A stretch of DNA of 64,000 nucleotides from Lysobacter prati (GTDB taxonomy: Bacteria > Pseudomonadota > Gammaproteobacteria > Xanthomonadales > Xanthomonadaceae): the NCBI RefSeq assembly GCF_009765215.1, contig NZ_VLNV01000009.1:62001-126000 (forward strand), given 5' to 3'. The first letter of the stretch is position 1, and every line of letters begins with the position of its first letter. The notes beneath the pieces were generated by a model. It did no database searches and was not told the origin of the DNA. It was given only the letters and a program-made list of their open reading frames with translations. Shown piece after piece: positions 49,084 through 57,386 of the stretch. The translations under genes and the position numbers were made by a program.

Positions 49084-52000
49084 CAGTGCGCTCCTCCCTC
49101 CGACGGCGCCGGCGGCGGGTGTGGTGTCGCCGCGCCTTCCTTGAACTTCGGCGGCCCGCCGAAGCGTTCGGCCAGGCTCTGGATCAGCACGTAGAGCGCA
49201 GGCACGACCAGCACCGCCAGCAGCGTCGCGGTCAGCATGCCGCCGAACACGACCGTGCCGACCGAGAACTTCGACGCGGCGCCGGCGCCGGATGCGAGCA
49301 CCAGCGGCACCACGCCGAGGATGAAGGCGAACGAGGTCATCAGGATCGGCCGCAGGCGCAGCTTGGCCGCCTCCATCGCCGCATCGTGGATCGACATGCC
49401 GCTCTCGCGGTAGAGCTTGGCAAACTCCACGATCAGGATCGCGTTCTTCGCCGCCAGGCCGATCAGTGTCACCAGGCCGATCTGCCCGTACACGTTGAAA
49501 TCGAGCTTCGCCAGCAGGATCGCGATCAACGCGCCGAGCACGCCGAACGGCGTCGCCAACAGCACCGCGAACGGTACCGCCCAGCTTTCATACAGCGCCG
49601 CCAGGAACAGGAACACCACCACCACCGACAGCGCCATCACCATGGCGGCGGCATTGCCGGCCTCCACTTCCTCCAGGGTCTGCCCCGACCACTCGTAGCC
49701 GTATCCGGCCGGCAGCGTTTCGGCAGCCACCTCGCGCAAGGCCTGCAGCGCATCGCCGGAGCTGTAGCCGGGCGCCTGCGAGCCGGTCATCTCTGCGCTG
49801 CGGTACAGGTTGTAGCGCATGGTGAAGCGCGGGCCGATGCCGGGCGTGGCGGTGACCACGGTGTCCAGCGGCACCATCTCGCCATTGCCGTTGCGCACGA
49901 ACAGCGTGGACAGGGTAGAGATGTCGCGGCGGAACTCGGAGTCGGCCTGGACCGAAACGCGGTAGTTCTTGCCGAAGCGGGTGAAGTCGTTGACCTGCAG
50001 GCTGCCGAGGAAGACCTGCAGCGTGCCGAACACATCCGAGATCGGTATGCCGAGCTTCTTGACCTTCTCGCGGTCTACCGTGATCCGGTAGTTGGGCGTC
50101 GATGCCGAGTAGGTGGTGGTGATGCGTCCGATCTCCGGCCGCTTCTGCGCGGCCTGGACGAACTGCGCCGCCATCGCGGCCAGTTCTTCCGCGCTCTGGC
50201 CATCGCGTGCCTGGACCATCATCGAGAAACCCGACACCGAGCCGAAGCCGGGCAGGGCAGGCGGATTGAACGCGATCGCCATCGACTCCGGCGTCTGCAT
50301 GCCGATGCCCATGGCCTTCTGGATCAGTGCATTGACCTGCTGCTCCTTCGCCGTGCGGTCTTCCCAGGGCTTGAGCTTGACCACCATCATCGCGGCATTG
50401 GGTGCGGCGGTGCCGGAGATGATGTCGTAGCCGGTGATGCCGAGCACCGCATCGACGCCGTCGAGTCCGCGCAACTTGGCGCTGATCTCGTTGACCACGT
50501 TGTCGGTGCGCTTGGTCGATGAGGCATCGGGCAGGATCGCCTGCATGAAGAAGGCGCCGACGTCCTCGTCCGGAACGAAACCGGTGGGGGTGATGCGGAA
50601 CAGCAGGAACAAGGTCAGCAGCAGCACCAGCATCAGCACCACGATGTGCTTCAGTGCCCCGGTGCCGCGCTTGGCCAGGCCGGTGTAGTGGAACGTGAGC
50701 CGGTCGAAGTAGTGGTTGAAGCGGGCGAAGAAGTGGCCCATCAGCCCCTTCGGCGGCCCGGGCTGCTTGGGCTTGAGCAGCAGCGAGCACAACGCTGGCG
50801 TCAGGGTCAGTGCGACCAGGGCCGAGAACAGCGTCGACACGGCCACGGTCAGGGCGAACTGTTTGTACAGCTGCCCGGTCACGCCGGGCACGAACGCCAT
50901 CGGGATGAACACCGCCGACAGCACCAGCGCGATCGCCACCACCGGTCCCGACACCTCGTCCATCGCCTTGCGCGTGGCTTCCTTGGGCGAGAGCTTGTGG
51001 TGCTCCATGGCGTGCTCGACCGCCTCGACCACCACGATCGCATCGTCTACCACTATCCCGATCGCCAGGACCATGCCAAACAGCGACAACGTGTTGATCG
51101 AGAAGCCGAGGAACTGGTAGGCGATGAAGGTGGCGATCAGCGACACCGGCACCGCCAGCATCGGGATGAGCGTGGCGCGCCAGCTCTGCAGGAACAGGAA
51201 CACCACGATCAGCACCAGGATCAGCGCTTCGACGAAGGTGTGCACCACCTCTTCGATCGACGCGATCACGAACAGCGACGTGTCGTAGGTGATGTCGTAG
51301 GCCAGGTCCTGCGGGAAGCTCTGTGCCAGGCGCTTGACCTCGGCGTTGATCAGTTCGGCCGTCTGCAGCGCGTTAGCGCCCGGCGCCAGGGCGATGCTCA
51401 TCGCCGCCGCCGGCTGGCCGTTGAACTTAGCGACGGTGCTGTAGTCCTTGGCGCCAAGCTCGACCCGGGCGATGTCGCGCACGCGGATGTACGAACCGTC
51501 CGGCAGGGAACGCAGGATGATGTTCTCGAACTCGGACTGCTCGACCAGCCGGCCCTGCAGGCGCAGCGAGTACTGGAAGCCACTGGGCGAGTCGGCCGGT
51601 GGCTGCCCGACCTGGCCGGCCGCGGCCTGCTTGTTCTGTTCCTGGATCGCATTGACCACGTCGGTGGTGGTCAGGCCGAGGGTGGCCATCTTGTCCGGTC
51701 GCAGCCACACGCGCATGCCGAACTCGGAACCGTAGACCTTCGCCTCGCCGACGCCACGGGCGCGCTTGAGCGTGTCGAGGATGTAGTTGTAGAGGTAGTT
51801 GTTGAGGAACAGCTGGTCGTAACTGCCCTTGGGCGAATAGAACGACAGGAACATCAGCGTGTCGGGCGAGCTCTTGGCCACCGTCACGCCGATGTCGTTG
51901 ACTTCGCTGGGCAGGCGCGGCTGGATCTGGGCGACGCGGTTCTGGGTTTCGACCGAGGCGATGTCGACATCGCGCTCCAGGTCGAAGGTGACCGAGATGG

Positions 52001-52265
52001 ACGTCGAGCCGTCGTCGCCGGACACCGACTTGATGTACTTCATGTCGGTGACGCCATTGATCTGGGTATCGAGCGGCGCTGTCACCGCGTCCTCGACCAC
52101 GTCCGCGCTCGCGCCCGGATACAGCGTGGTGACCTTGACGTTGGGCAGGGCGATGTCGGGGAACTGCGAGATCGGCAGGCCGATCATCACCAGCGTTCCG
52201 GCCAGCACCAGGAACAGCGAGATGACGATCGCGAAAACCGGGCGGTCGATGAAGAAGCGCGCCAT
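49083..52265 (-). CDS. RND multidrug efflux pump, inner-membrane subunit
   Basis: A 1060-residue HAE1-type pump of the AcrB/MexF group. Starts with ARFFIDRPVFAIVISLFLVL. The proton-relay Asp pair is in GIVVDDAIVVVEAVEHAMEH and the relay Lys in LIGLAAKNAILIVEFAK, so the motor is intact. The two large periplasmic loops and 12 helices are all present. The hydrophobic drug-binding segments cannot be matched to known substrates by eye. It lies between adaptor and channel genes with 12 bases to the former. No adjacent TetR, LysR or two-component regulator is seen, which is unusual for such operons. Confidence 0.95.
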   Translation of the reverse strand: MARFFIDRPVFAIVISLFLVLAGTLVMIGLPISQFPDIALPNVKVTTLYPGASADVVEDAVTAPLDTQINGVTDMKYIKSVSGDDGSTSISVTFDLERDVDIASVETQNRVAQIQPRLPSEVNDIGVTVAKSSPDTLMFLSFYSPKGSYDQLFLNNYLYNYILDTLKRARGVGEAKVYGSEFGMRVWLRPDKMATLGLTTTDVVNAIQEQNKQAAAGQVGQPPADSPSGFQYSLRLQGRLVEQSEFENIILRSLPDGSYIRVRDIARVELGAKDYSTVAKFNGQPAAAMSIALAPGANALQTAELINAEVKRLAQSFPQDLAYDITYDTSLFVIASIEEVVHTFVEALILVLIVVFLFLQSWRATLIPMLAVPVSLIATFIAYQFLGFSINTLSLFGMVLAIGIVVDDAIVVVEAVEHAMEHHKLSPKEATRKAMDEVSGPVVAIALVLSAVFIPMAFVPGVTGQLYKQFALTVAVSTLFSALVALTLTPALCSLLLKPKQPGPPKGLMGHFFARFNHYFDRLTFHYTGLAKRGTGALKHIVVLMLVLLLTLFLLFRITPTGFVPDEDVGAFFMQAILPDASSTKRTDNVVNEISAKLRGLDGVDAVLGITGYDIISGTAAPNAAMMVVKLKPWEDRTAKEQQVNALIQKAMGIGMQTPESMAIAFNPPALPGFGSVSGFSMMVQARDGQSAEELAAMAAQFVQAAQKRPEIGRITTTYSASTPNYRITVDREKVKKLGIPISDVFGTLQVFLGSLQVNDFTRFGKNYRVSVQADSEFRRDISTLSTLFVRNGNGEMVPLDTVVTATPGIGPRFTMRYNLYRSAEMTGSQAPGYSSGDALQALREVAAETLPAGYGYEWSGQTLEEVEAGNAAAMVMALSVVVVFLFLAALYESWAVPFAVLLATPFGVLGALIAILLAKLDFNVYGQIGLVTLIGLAAKNAILIVEFAKLYRESGMSIHDAAMEAAKLRLRPILMTSFAFILGVVPLVLASGAGAASKFSVGTVVFGGMLTATLLAVLVVPALYVLIQSLAERFGGPPKFKEGAATPHPPPAPSEGGAH

Positions 52266-52277
52266 GGCGTGCGCCCC

Positions 52278-53510
52278 TCAGCCCTTGGTCGCGCCGCCGG
52301 GCGGCTGTGCGACTGGGGGCGGCGACTGGAGTTGCTCGTACGTCACCTTCGTCACCTTCAGCGGCACGCCCGGACGCGCCTTCTGCACCCCTTCCACCAC
52401 CACGACGTCGCCCGGCTTCAGGCCCTGGTCGATGACCCACAAACCGCCATAGCGCGGGCCGGGAACGACCGGCACCTGTTGCGCCTTGTTGTCGGGGTCG
52501 ACGGTGGTGACGAAGTACTTGCCCAGTGTCTGCACCACCGCGCGATCGGGCACCAGCAGCGCGCCCTTGCGCTGGTCGGCGCGCACCTGGATGCGTGCGA
52601 ACAGACCCGGGTACAGCTGGTGCTCGGGATTGGGGAACTCGGCGCGCAGCCGGTACGTGCCGGTGCGCGGATCCAGTGCCCGATCGGCGAAAATAATCCT
52701 GCCCGGCAGCTTGTACTGGGTGCCGTCGCTGAGGGTCATCCTGACCTGCCGGATCGGATCGTCGGCCTTCGGCGTGCCTCCGCGATAGCGCCGTTCGTAC
52801 TCGAGCAGTTTGGATTCGCTGATGCTGAAGTACACCCACACCGGATCGTCTTCCGACACTTCGGCCAGGACGGTGGTGCCGGCCGTGATCAGGTCGCCGG
52901 CAAACACCTGGGCAGCGCCGATGCGGCCGGTCAATGGCGCGGTCACCGTGGCGTATTCGACGCCGAGCGAGGCCTGGTCGACCACCGCCTGGTTGGCCGA
53001 CACCTGCGCCTGCGCGGCCTGCATCGCGGCGACGGCGTTGTCGTAGATCTGCTTGGAAATCGCGTTCTCTTTGACCAGGGGTCCGTAGCGGTCGACGTCC
53101 TGGCGGGCGCGGGCCAAGTCGGCGCGGGCGGCGGCGAGGCCGGCGCGGGCGTTGGCCTGCTCGGCCAACGGTGCGCGTGGATCGATGCTGAAGAGCTTCT
53201 GGCCTTCGGTGACCAGTGCGCCGTCGTCGAAGTGCTTGCCCATCAGCACGCCCGTGATCTGCGCGCGCAGCGACACTTCGCGCGAACCGGTGACCTCGCC
53301 GACGAATTCCTCGAACAGTGGTGTGTCCTGCTGCAGGACGGTCATCACTTTGACCGGCACCGCAGCCGGCGGCGGTGGCTCCTTCTTTCCGCAGCCTGAC
53401 AGAACGAAGAGACTCGCCATCGCGAAGGCAAGTGCGACACGTGCCGGTTGGATCACCGGGCCATCGACGGCGGGTACGTGCAGGGGTACGTCCGCAGCGG
53501 CGATGGTCAT
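52278..53510 (-). CDS. RND efflux periplasmic adaptor lipoprotein
   Basis: A 410-residue membrane fusion protein. ATG 53510 follows GGTGGA; this start gives an 18-residue leader before the signal segment and lipobox LSGC. GTG 53456 would give a more ordinary lipoprotein signal. The family build is clear: VSLRAQITGVLMGKHFDDGA (lipoyl half), a helical hairpin (ARADLARARQDVDRYGPLVK), VEYATVTAPLTGRIG (second lipoyl half) and a C-terminal barrel (VEGVQKARPGVPLKVTKV). It links pump and channel. It is the first gene of the operon. Confidence 0.92.
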   Translation of the reverse strand: MTIAAADVPLHVPAVDGPVIQPARVALAFAMASLFVLSGCGKKEPPPPAAVPVKVMTVLQQDTPLFEEFVGEVTGSREVSLRAQITGVLMGKHFDDGALVTEGQKLFSIDPRAPLAEQANARAGLAAARADLARARQDVDRYGPLVKENAISKQIYDNAVAAMQAAQAQVSANQAVVDQASLGVEYATVTAPLTGRIGAAQVFAGDLITAGTTVLAEVSEDDPVWVYFSISESKLLEYERRYRGGTPKADDPIRQVRMTLSDGTQYKLPGRIIFADRALDPRTGTYRLRAEFPNPEHQLYPGLFARIQVRADQRKGALLVPDRAVVQTLGKYFVTTVDPDNKAQQVPVVPGPRYGGLWVIDQGLKPGDVVVVEGVQKARPGVPLKVTKVTYEQLQSPPPVAQPPGGATKG

Positions 53511-53691
53511 GATTTCCACCCTGAAGTCGACGTGGCGAAGCCGGGTCCCACTGTGCCCGCAGCCGTGTTCCGCGCCCGCCCGGACAAACCGGCCGGGCCA
53601 CCCGTGCGCCTGCGGCGATACCAGCAGAGTCGGTGCAATGGTCTTGTGACGAACTGGGGCCACTGGAGGGCGCCTGCGGCCCACTCAGGCA

Positions 53692-53707
53692 CGTGAGGGT
53701 TATCACA
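53692..53707. promoter_or_regulatory. Clp/CRP-like palindrome, one mismatch
   Basis: CGTGAGGGTTATCACA matches TGTGA-N6-TCACA at nine of ten half-site positions. It sits in the 274-base divergent region between the RND adaptor gene (start 53510) and the glycine-zipper lipoprotein gene (start 53785), 77 bases from the latter. It may act on either gene. The rest of the 53511-53784 gap shows no gene. Confidence 0.45.
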
Positions 53708-53784
53708 ACCAGTTCACGGGCAGCGAGGATGATTGCCCCGTCACAGCGCCGTGGTGGCTGCGTGGCTAAAGGAGAAGGACGGCG

Positions 53785-54255
53785 ATGAGACACGTCTTCG
53801 TATTGGCACTCACGCTTACGCTCGCGGCCTGTGCGTCAGACCCGGGCACGCGCGAGACCCAGAAGCAGTCCGGCTCCGTTGTCGCCGGCGCGGTAGTGGG
53901 CGGCCTGGTCGGCAACATGTTTGGTGGCGGCACCGGCAGGGTGTTGATGACCGCGGCCGGTGCAGTAGCCGGCGGCTTCATCGGCAACCACGTTTACAAG
54001 AGGCACGCCAAGTCCGAGTACGAGAAGGACGCCGCACAGCGTGCACTCAACCAGGGTGCTTCGGGCCAGAAGATCACCTGGACCGACCCGCGCACCAATG
54101 AGGCCGGCTACTTCGTCGCCCTCAATACCAAACGGATGTCAGACGGAAAAGTCTGCCGCGACTTCCGCCGTGGCCTGAGCGTGGGTGGCGAATCGGTCGA
54201 TGAGACGACCGGCACTGCCTGCAAGAAATCCAATGGTGAGTGGGATGTGGGTTGA
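53785..54255 (+). CDS. Glycine-zipper lipoprotein
   Basis: A 156-residue lipoprotein with lipobox LAAC. Residues about 30-70 form a glycine zipper of two helices (GAVVGGLVGNMFGGGTG and GAVAGGFIGNHV), as in SlyB/OmpA-like surface antigens. The C-terminal half (TWTDPRTNEAGYFVALNTKR, CRDFRRGLSVGGESVD) is the small beta domain common to this class. It probably resides in the outer membrane and helps envelope stability; no specific role is shown. GGAGAAGG lies upstream of the ATG. A calcium-binding-type EF-hand protein follows. Confidence 0.85.
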   Translation: MRHVFVLALTLTLAACASDPGTRETQKQSGSVVAGAVVGGLVGNMFGGGTGRVLMTAAGAVAGGFIGNHVYKRHAKSEYEKDAAQRALNQGASGQKITWTDPRTNEAGYFVALNTKRMSDGKVCRDFRRGLSVGGESVDETTGTACKKSNGEWDVG

Positions 54256-54304
54256 CTCCACGCGGGCTGGCTCCACGCGGGCCAATAAACAGGGCGGCAC
54301 CATC

Positions 54305-54682
54305 ATGATGACCAAGCTGATCCTCCTCCTTCTCGTAGTGGCTGCCACGCCGGCGTTTGCGCAGGTCAAGGCCGATGCCGCGCCCGCGCGCTTCGATGCC
54401 GCCGACGCGAACCATGACGGCAAGGTCGACCGCGAAGAGTACGGCGGCTTCGTGCAGGAGCTGGTGCTGCTCTACGACGGCAACGGCGATGGCGACGGAA
54501 AGTTGTCCCGCGCCGAACTCGCGTCTGCACCGGACCCGAGCAAGTTCGACAAGATCGACAGCAACAAGGATGGCTTCCTGACCATCGAAGAGATCGATGT
54601 CTTCACCGACAACGATTTCGCGGTGATGGACGCCAACTCCGACGGCGCGGTCGACCGCGCCGAGAGCGCGAAGCGCAAGTAA
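54305..54682 (+). CDS. Exported EF-hand protein
   Basis: A 125-residue protein with a signal peptide ending AFAQV. Four calcium-binding-type loops are seen: DANHDGKVDREE, DGNGDGDGKLSRAE (with a two-residue insert), DSNKDGFLTIEE and DANSDGAVDRAE. The acidic ligands at positions 1, 3, 5 and 12 are intact in three of them, so it should bind calcium. Function is unknown; periplasmic calcium buffering or sensing is possible. The start at ATG 54305 (or 54308) is fixed by the signal peptide; the upstream extension overlaps the previous gene. Confidence 0.85.
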   Translation: MMTKLILLLLVVAATPAFAQVKADAAPARFDAADANHDGKVDREEYGGFVQELVLLYDGNGDGDGKLSRAELASAPDPSKFDKIDSNKDGFLTIEEIDVFTDNDFAVMDANSDGAVDRAESAKRK

Positions 54683-54812
54683 GTCGGCTGCCGTCACCAG
54701 GCCGATGCCTGGTGACGCGCATGCGTCCAGAGCGACACGTGGCGCCGCGGCATGGCCGTGGCGCCTTTCGCGTGTCCGGCGCCCCCAGGCAGCGCCCCAG
54801 GACTGCCGGCAC

Positions 54813-54840
54813 TGGCCAAAATGGGTAAAAAGGGTATATT
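54813..54840 (+). promoter_or_regulatory. Likely promoter of the toxin-antitoxin pair
   Basis: TGGCCA (54813-54818; four of six to TTGACA), a 16-base spacer and TATATT (54835-54840; five of six to TATAAT). The spacer contains GGGTAAAAAGGG, the only A-rich stretch here, which could be an autoregulatory site. The expected transcript start is about 22 bases before the antitoxin ATG. Confidence 0.55.
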
Positions 54841-54868
54841 TCTCCCAAGCCCCTCGTGGACCACCGCC

Positions 54869-55225
54869 ATGGCCCAGACGCTCAAGCTCGATGCAATCGA
54901 AGACCTGCCCAGGACGCCGGCATCGGACGTCAAGAAGCTCGGCTGGCGCGGCGTGATGAAGGCAATCGGCCGCATGGGCAAGGTCGTGGTGACCAACCAC
55001 AACGAACCCGAGGCGGTTATCATCCCGGCCGAGGAGTACGACGCGATGATCCGTGCCCTGCACGAGGCCGAAGCGAAGAACGACTCCGCCCTGGACGAGC
55101 TGCGCCACCGCTTCGATGCGCGCCTGGCCGCGCTGCAGGCCGACGACGCCGGTGACCGCCTGCGTGCATTGATGCACGGGCCGGCCAAGCTGCGCGGCAA
55201 GGTCAAGGCCGGGGCGAGTCATTGA
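54869..55225 (+). CDS. Phd/YefM-family antitoxin
   Basis: A 118-residue protein. The N-terminal 80 residues fit the Phd/YefM fold: LPRTPASDVKKLGWRGVMKAI, then VVVTNHNEPEAVIIPAEEYDAMI, the strand-turn-strand with the xxVIxxxEY hallmark. The C-terminal 40 residues are charged and helical, as in regions that wrap a toxin. ATG 54869 follows GTGGA by eight bases. Its stop overlaps the TTG start of the following zeta-like kinase (TTGA), which marks a coupled toxin-antitoxin pair. It should also repress its own promoter. Confidence 0.8.
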   Translation: MAQTLKLDAIEDLPRTPASDVKKLGWRGVMKAIGRMGKVVVTNHNEPEAVIIPAEEYDAMIRALHEAEAKNDSALDELRHRFDARLAALQADDAGDRLRALMHGPAKLRGKVKAGASH

Positions 55226-55860
55226 AGTCGCGTCCCGTGCTCTATGTCCTCGCCGGGGTCAACGGCGCGGGCAAGAGTTCGGTCGGCGGCCACCTGCTCG
55301 AACGCGCGGGACTGAGCTGGTTCAACCCCGACACCTTTGCGCGCGAACTGATCGCGCGGATTGGATGCGAGCAGGCGCAGGCCAACGCCATCGCGTGGCA
55401 GGAAGGCATGCGGCGCCTGGACGAGGCGCTCGAACACGGCCGCAACTACGCATTCGAAACCACGCTCGGCGGCCGCACCGTGCCGGCCAGGATCAAGGCC
55501 GCCGCGCGCACGCATGACGTGTTGATGTGGTTCTGCGGCCTGTCGTCGCCCGAGCAGCACATCGCCCGCGTCAAAGCGCGCGTGACCATGGGCGGGCACG
55601 ACATCCCCGAAGCGAAGATCCGCGAGCGTTACCCGGCCGCGCTGGAAAACCTGATCGCGCTGATGCCGGACCTGGCGCATCTGCAGGTGTACGACAACAG
55701 CGTGGAAGTCGCGCGGGGCAAGGCGATTCCGGACCCGGTGCTGGTCGCCGAGATGGCGTCGGGCGAACTGGTCTGGCCGGATGATCTGGCGTCGCTCGAA
55801 CGCACGCCGGAATGGGCGAAGCCGCTGCTGGAGGCGGCGTTGCTGCTGAGTGGTCGATAG
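55222..55860 (+). CDS. Zeta-toxin-like P-loop kinase
   Basis: A 212-residue protein. Walker A is GVNGAGKSS (12-20); FNPDTFARELI and the FETTLGGRT segment fit the UDP-sugar/substrate site of zeta toxins; RVKARVTMGGHDIPEAKIRERYP supplies the lid arginines. Zeta toxins phosphorylate UDP-N-acetylglucosamine and block cell-wall synthesis. The start codon is TTG at 55222, overlapping the antitoxin stop, which should keep toxin synthesis low. Zeta normally pairs with an epsilon antitoxin, so the Phd-type partner is unusual. A non-toxic small-molecule kinase remains possible. Confidence 0.75.
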   Translation: MKSRPVLYVLAGVNGAGKSSVGGHLLERAGLSWFNPDTFARELIARIGCEQAQANAIAWQEGMRRLDEALEHGRNYAFETTLGGRTVPARIKAAARTHDVLMWFCGLSSPEQHIARVKARVTMGGHDIPEAKIRERYPAALENLIALMPDLAHLQVYDNSVEVARGKAIPDPVLVAEMASGELVWPDDLASLERTPEWAKPLLEAALLLSGR

Positions 55861-55905
55861 CTGCAGGAAAGGCCCCGGAACCTTGCGGCTCCGGGGCGTC
55901 CTGAC

Positions 55906-56235
55906 TCAGGCGGCAGTAGCGAGTTCGGTATAGCCGGCAGCTCCGCCACCGAAGTACGAGGTAGCCGGCGCTTCCTGCAGGGGTGAATTCGCGCGCAGGC
56001 GCTCCACCAGGTCCGGGTTGCCGATGAAGGGCTTGCCGAACGCGACCATGTCGGCGTGACCCGATGCCGTCGCATCGATGGCGCGCTGCCTGTCGTAGCC
56101 ATTGTTGGCGATGTAGTGGCCATTGAACGCCGCGCGCAGCGCCTTGATGTCGAAGGCGCCGTTGTCGCCGTGTAACTGGCCTTCCACAACGTGCAGATAG
56201 GCCACGCCCATTTCACCGAGGCGTCGGATCAGTCG
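55906..56235 (-). pseudogene. 3' remnant of an old-yellow-enzyme (NemA/XenB-like) gene
   Basis: This is the reductase-derived part of the chimeric ORF. It has about 109 residues where the full family has about 360, and it lacks the N-terminal barrel strands and the HxxN active-site region. The remaining strands with the FMN-phosphate loop (NNGYDR, VAFGKPFIGNP) are well preserved, so the loss looks recent. The junction is placed at about 56235, give or take 20 bases, from both protein similarity and the fall in GC. Confidence 0.75.
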
Positions 56236-56943
56236 TGACGGGTCAATGACTTCCCGATCTGCAGAGAGAAGTGCGCGCGCGATCGAATGTAAGGCTTGTG
56301 TTTTGCCAGTGCCATTCGGCCCAACCAGAACGTTGAAGCGTCTGGGTACAGTGCTCTTGGCTCTCCATCGAAACGCAAGGTTGTGGCGGCCGTTGAATCC
56401 AGCCAGCCTCGGGCTGAAGTTCATGGATTCACTTGCGAGCTCGAGAGACTCGCGATCTGAATCGGTTATGGCCTTCAGGTTGTAATAGACGAAATGGGCT
56501 TCACTGTTTCTCAACAGAACCTGCTGCATTTGCGGTAGGCGCTCCGCACGCCTAAGCCAGCCGGGAGTTGAGCCGCCCGTGTTGGCAAATGGCGCGTCCC
56601 TTAGGCGAGTTAGTACTTCGCGCGCCATCACTCGACCAAGCTGCGCGTAGATCTCTCGATAGATATCGATCGATTGAAGCGATGACGCGAAATCTATCCC
56701 CGTAACTTTGTGGTCCCCTCTGGAGATGCGCTCGGCAGCGGTCTTTGAAAAGGAGGTTTCGGGAGATTTGAGGTCGATTGCTTTGGTCGTTCCTTTGAGC
56801 ATCAACTTTCCGTCTGACACCACGCAGAAATCGACCAAAGCATTTAGACCGAAGTCGTTCCAAACATCACGCGATGGAATCAGGACAACGGCGTCGCGAA
56901 AGGTGGTAGCGTCGGAAGGCGAGCTTGCGAGGAATATCTTCAT
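55906..56943 (-). CDS. Chimeric ORF: ATPase-like N-terminus fused to old-yellow-enzyme C-terminus
   Basis: A 345-residue open frame made of two unrelated parts. Residues 1 to about 236 are encoded in low-GC DNA and include a Walker A motif (LVGPNGTGKTQALHSIARAL, about 206-225) but nothing of Walker B or the rest of an ATPase. Residues about 237-345 are the last third of an old-yellow-enzyme flavin reductase (GVAYLHVVEGQ, YIANNGYDRQRA, VAFGKPFIGNPDLVERL, FGGGAAGYTE), in normal high-GC DNA. Neither part can be a complete enzyme. It probably arose when foreign DNA replaced the 5' two-thirds of a reductase gene. Whether the hybrid is expressed is unknown. Confidence 0.8.
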   Translation of the reverse strand: MKIFLASSPSDATTFRDAVVLIPSRDVWNDFGLNALVDFCVVSDGKLMLKGTTKAIDLKSPETSFSKTAAERISRGDHKVTGIDFASSLQSIDIYREIYAQLGRVMAREVLTRLRDAPFANTGGSTPGWLRRAERLPQMQQVLLRNSEAHFVYYNLKAITDSDRESLELASESMNFSPRLAGFNGRHNLAFRWRAKSTVPRRFNVLVGPNGTGKTQALHSIARALLSADREVIDPSRLIRRLGEMGVAYLHVVEGQLHGDNGAFDIKALRAAFNGHYIANNGYDRQRAIDATASGHADMVAFGKPFIGNPDLVERLRANSPLQEAPATSYFGGGAAGYTELATAA

Positions 56944-57233
56944 CTAATCCGACAATTGAAAGTGCGAGGGAACATTGACGCCCCGAATCTGTCGAGGGAG
57001 GCATTAGTTTCATTGGGTGCGTCGATGCGCTGATCAGCAGGGCGAGTATAGGAAGTGAACATGCCGGATGACCATGCCATCCCGCAATTGCGCTTCAAGC
57101 AACATCCCAATGCTCAGTGGCATCCACGGACCATTCGATCGGGGGCGGGTCATCTGCAAGAAGATTAAACGGTTCCAAATGCAAGAAAACCCCGGAAAGG
57201 CGGGCTTTCCGAGGCTTTCAGGGCTGGATGAAA
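56944..57233. other. Low-GC intergenic segment beside tRNA-Ala
   Basis: Continues the low-GC DNA of the chimeric ORF up to the tRNA-Ala 3' end. It has no gene I support. A 35-codon frame, ATG 57061 to TAA 57168 (start MPDDHAIPQLRFKQHP), has no recognisable family and weak ribosome-binding signal. The last part holds the tRNA terminator. Confidence 0.5.
57187..57214 (-). terminator. Terminator for tRNA-Ala
   Basis: On the minus strand, CCTCGGAAAG, five bases, CTTTCCGGGG, then TTTTC. The near-perfect ten-pair stem (one T:G pair) followed by a T-run begins 20 bases after the tRNA 3' end. Confidence 0.75.
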
Positions 57234-57309
<76 letters not shown>

Positions 57310-57386
57310 ACGTACGTTTCGGAGTCTAACGAGGGATTCCGCCAATGCCAACCGGGTCCCGGGGCACTTGGGGCGCGACTTTTTCC

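Noticed and set aside
50646-53399. Long plus-strand frame across the RND pump and adaptor genes
   Set aside because: Antisense shadow; the minus strand encodes complete, motif-rich efflux proteins.
57061-57168. 35-codon open frame in the low-GC segment
   Set aside because: No recognisable family and weak start signals; recorded only as part of the intergenic segment.
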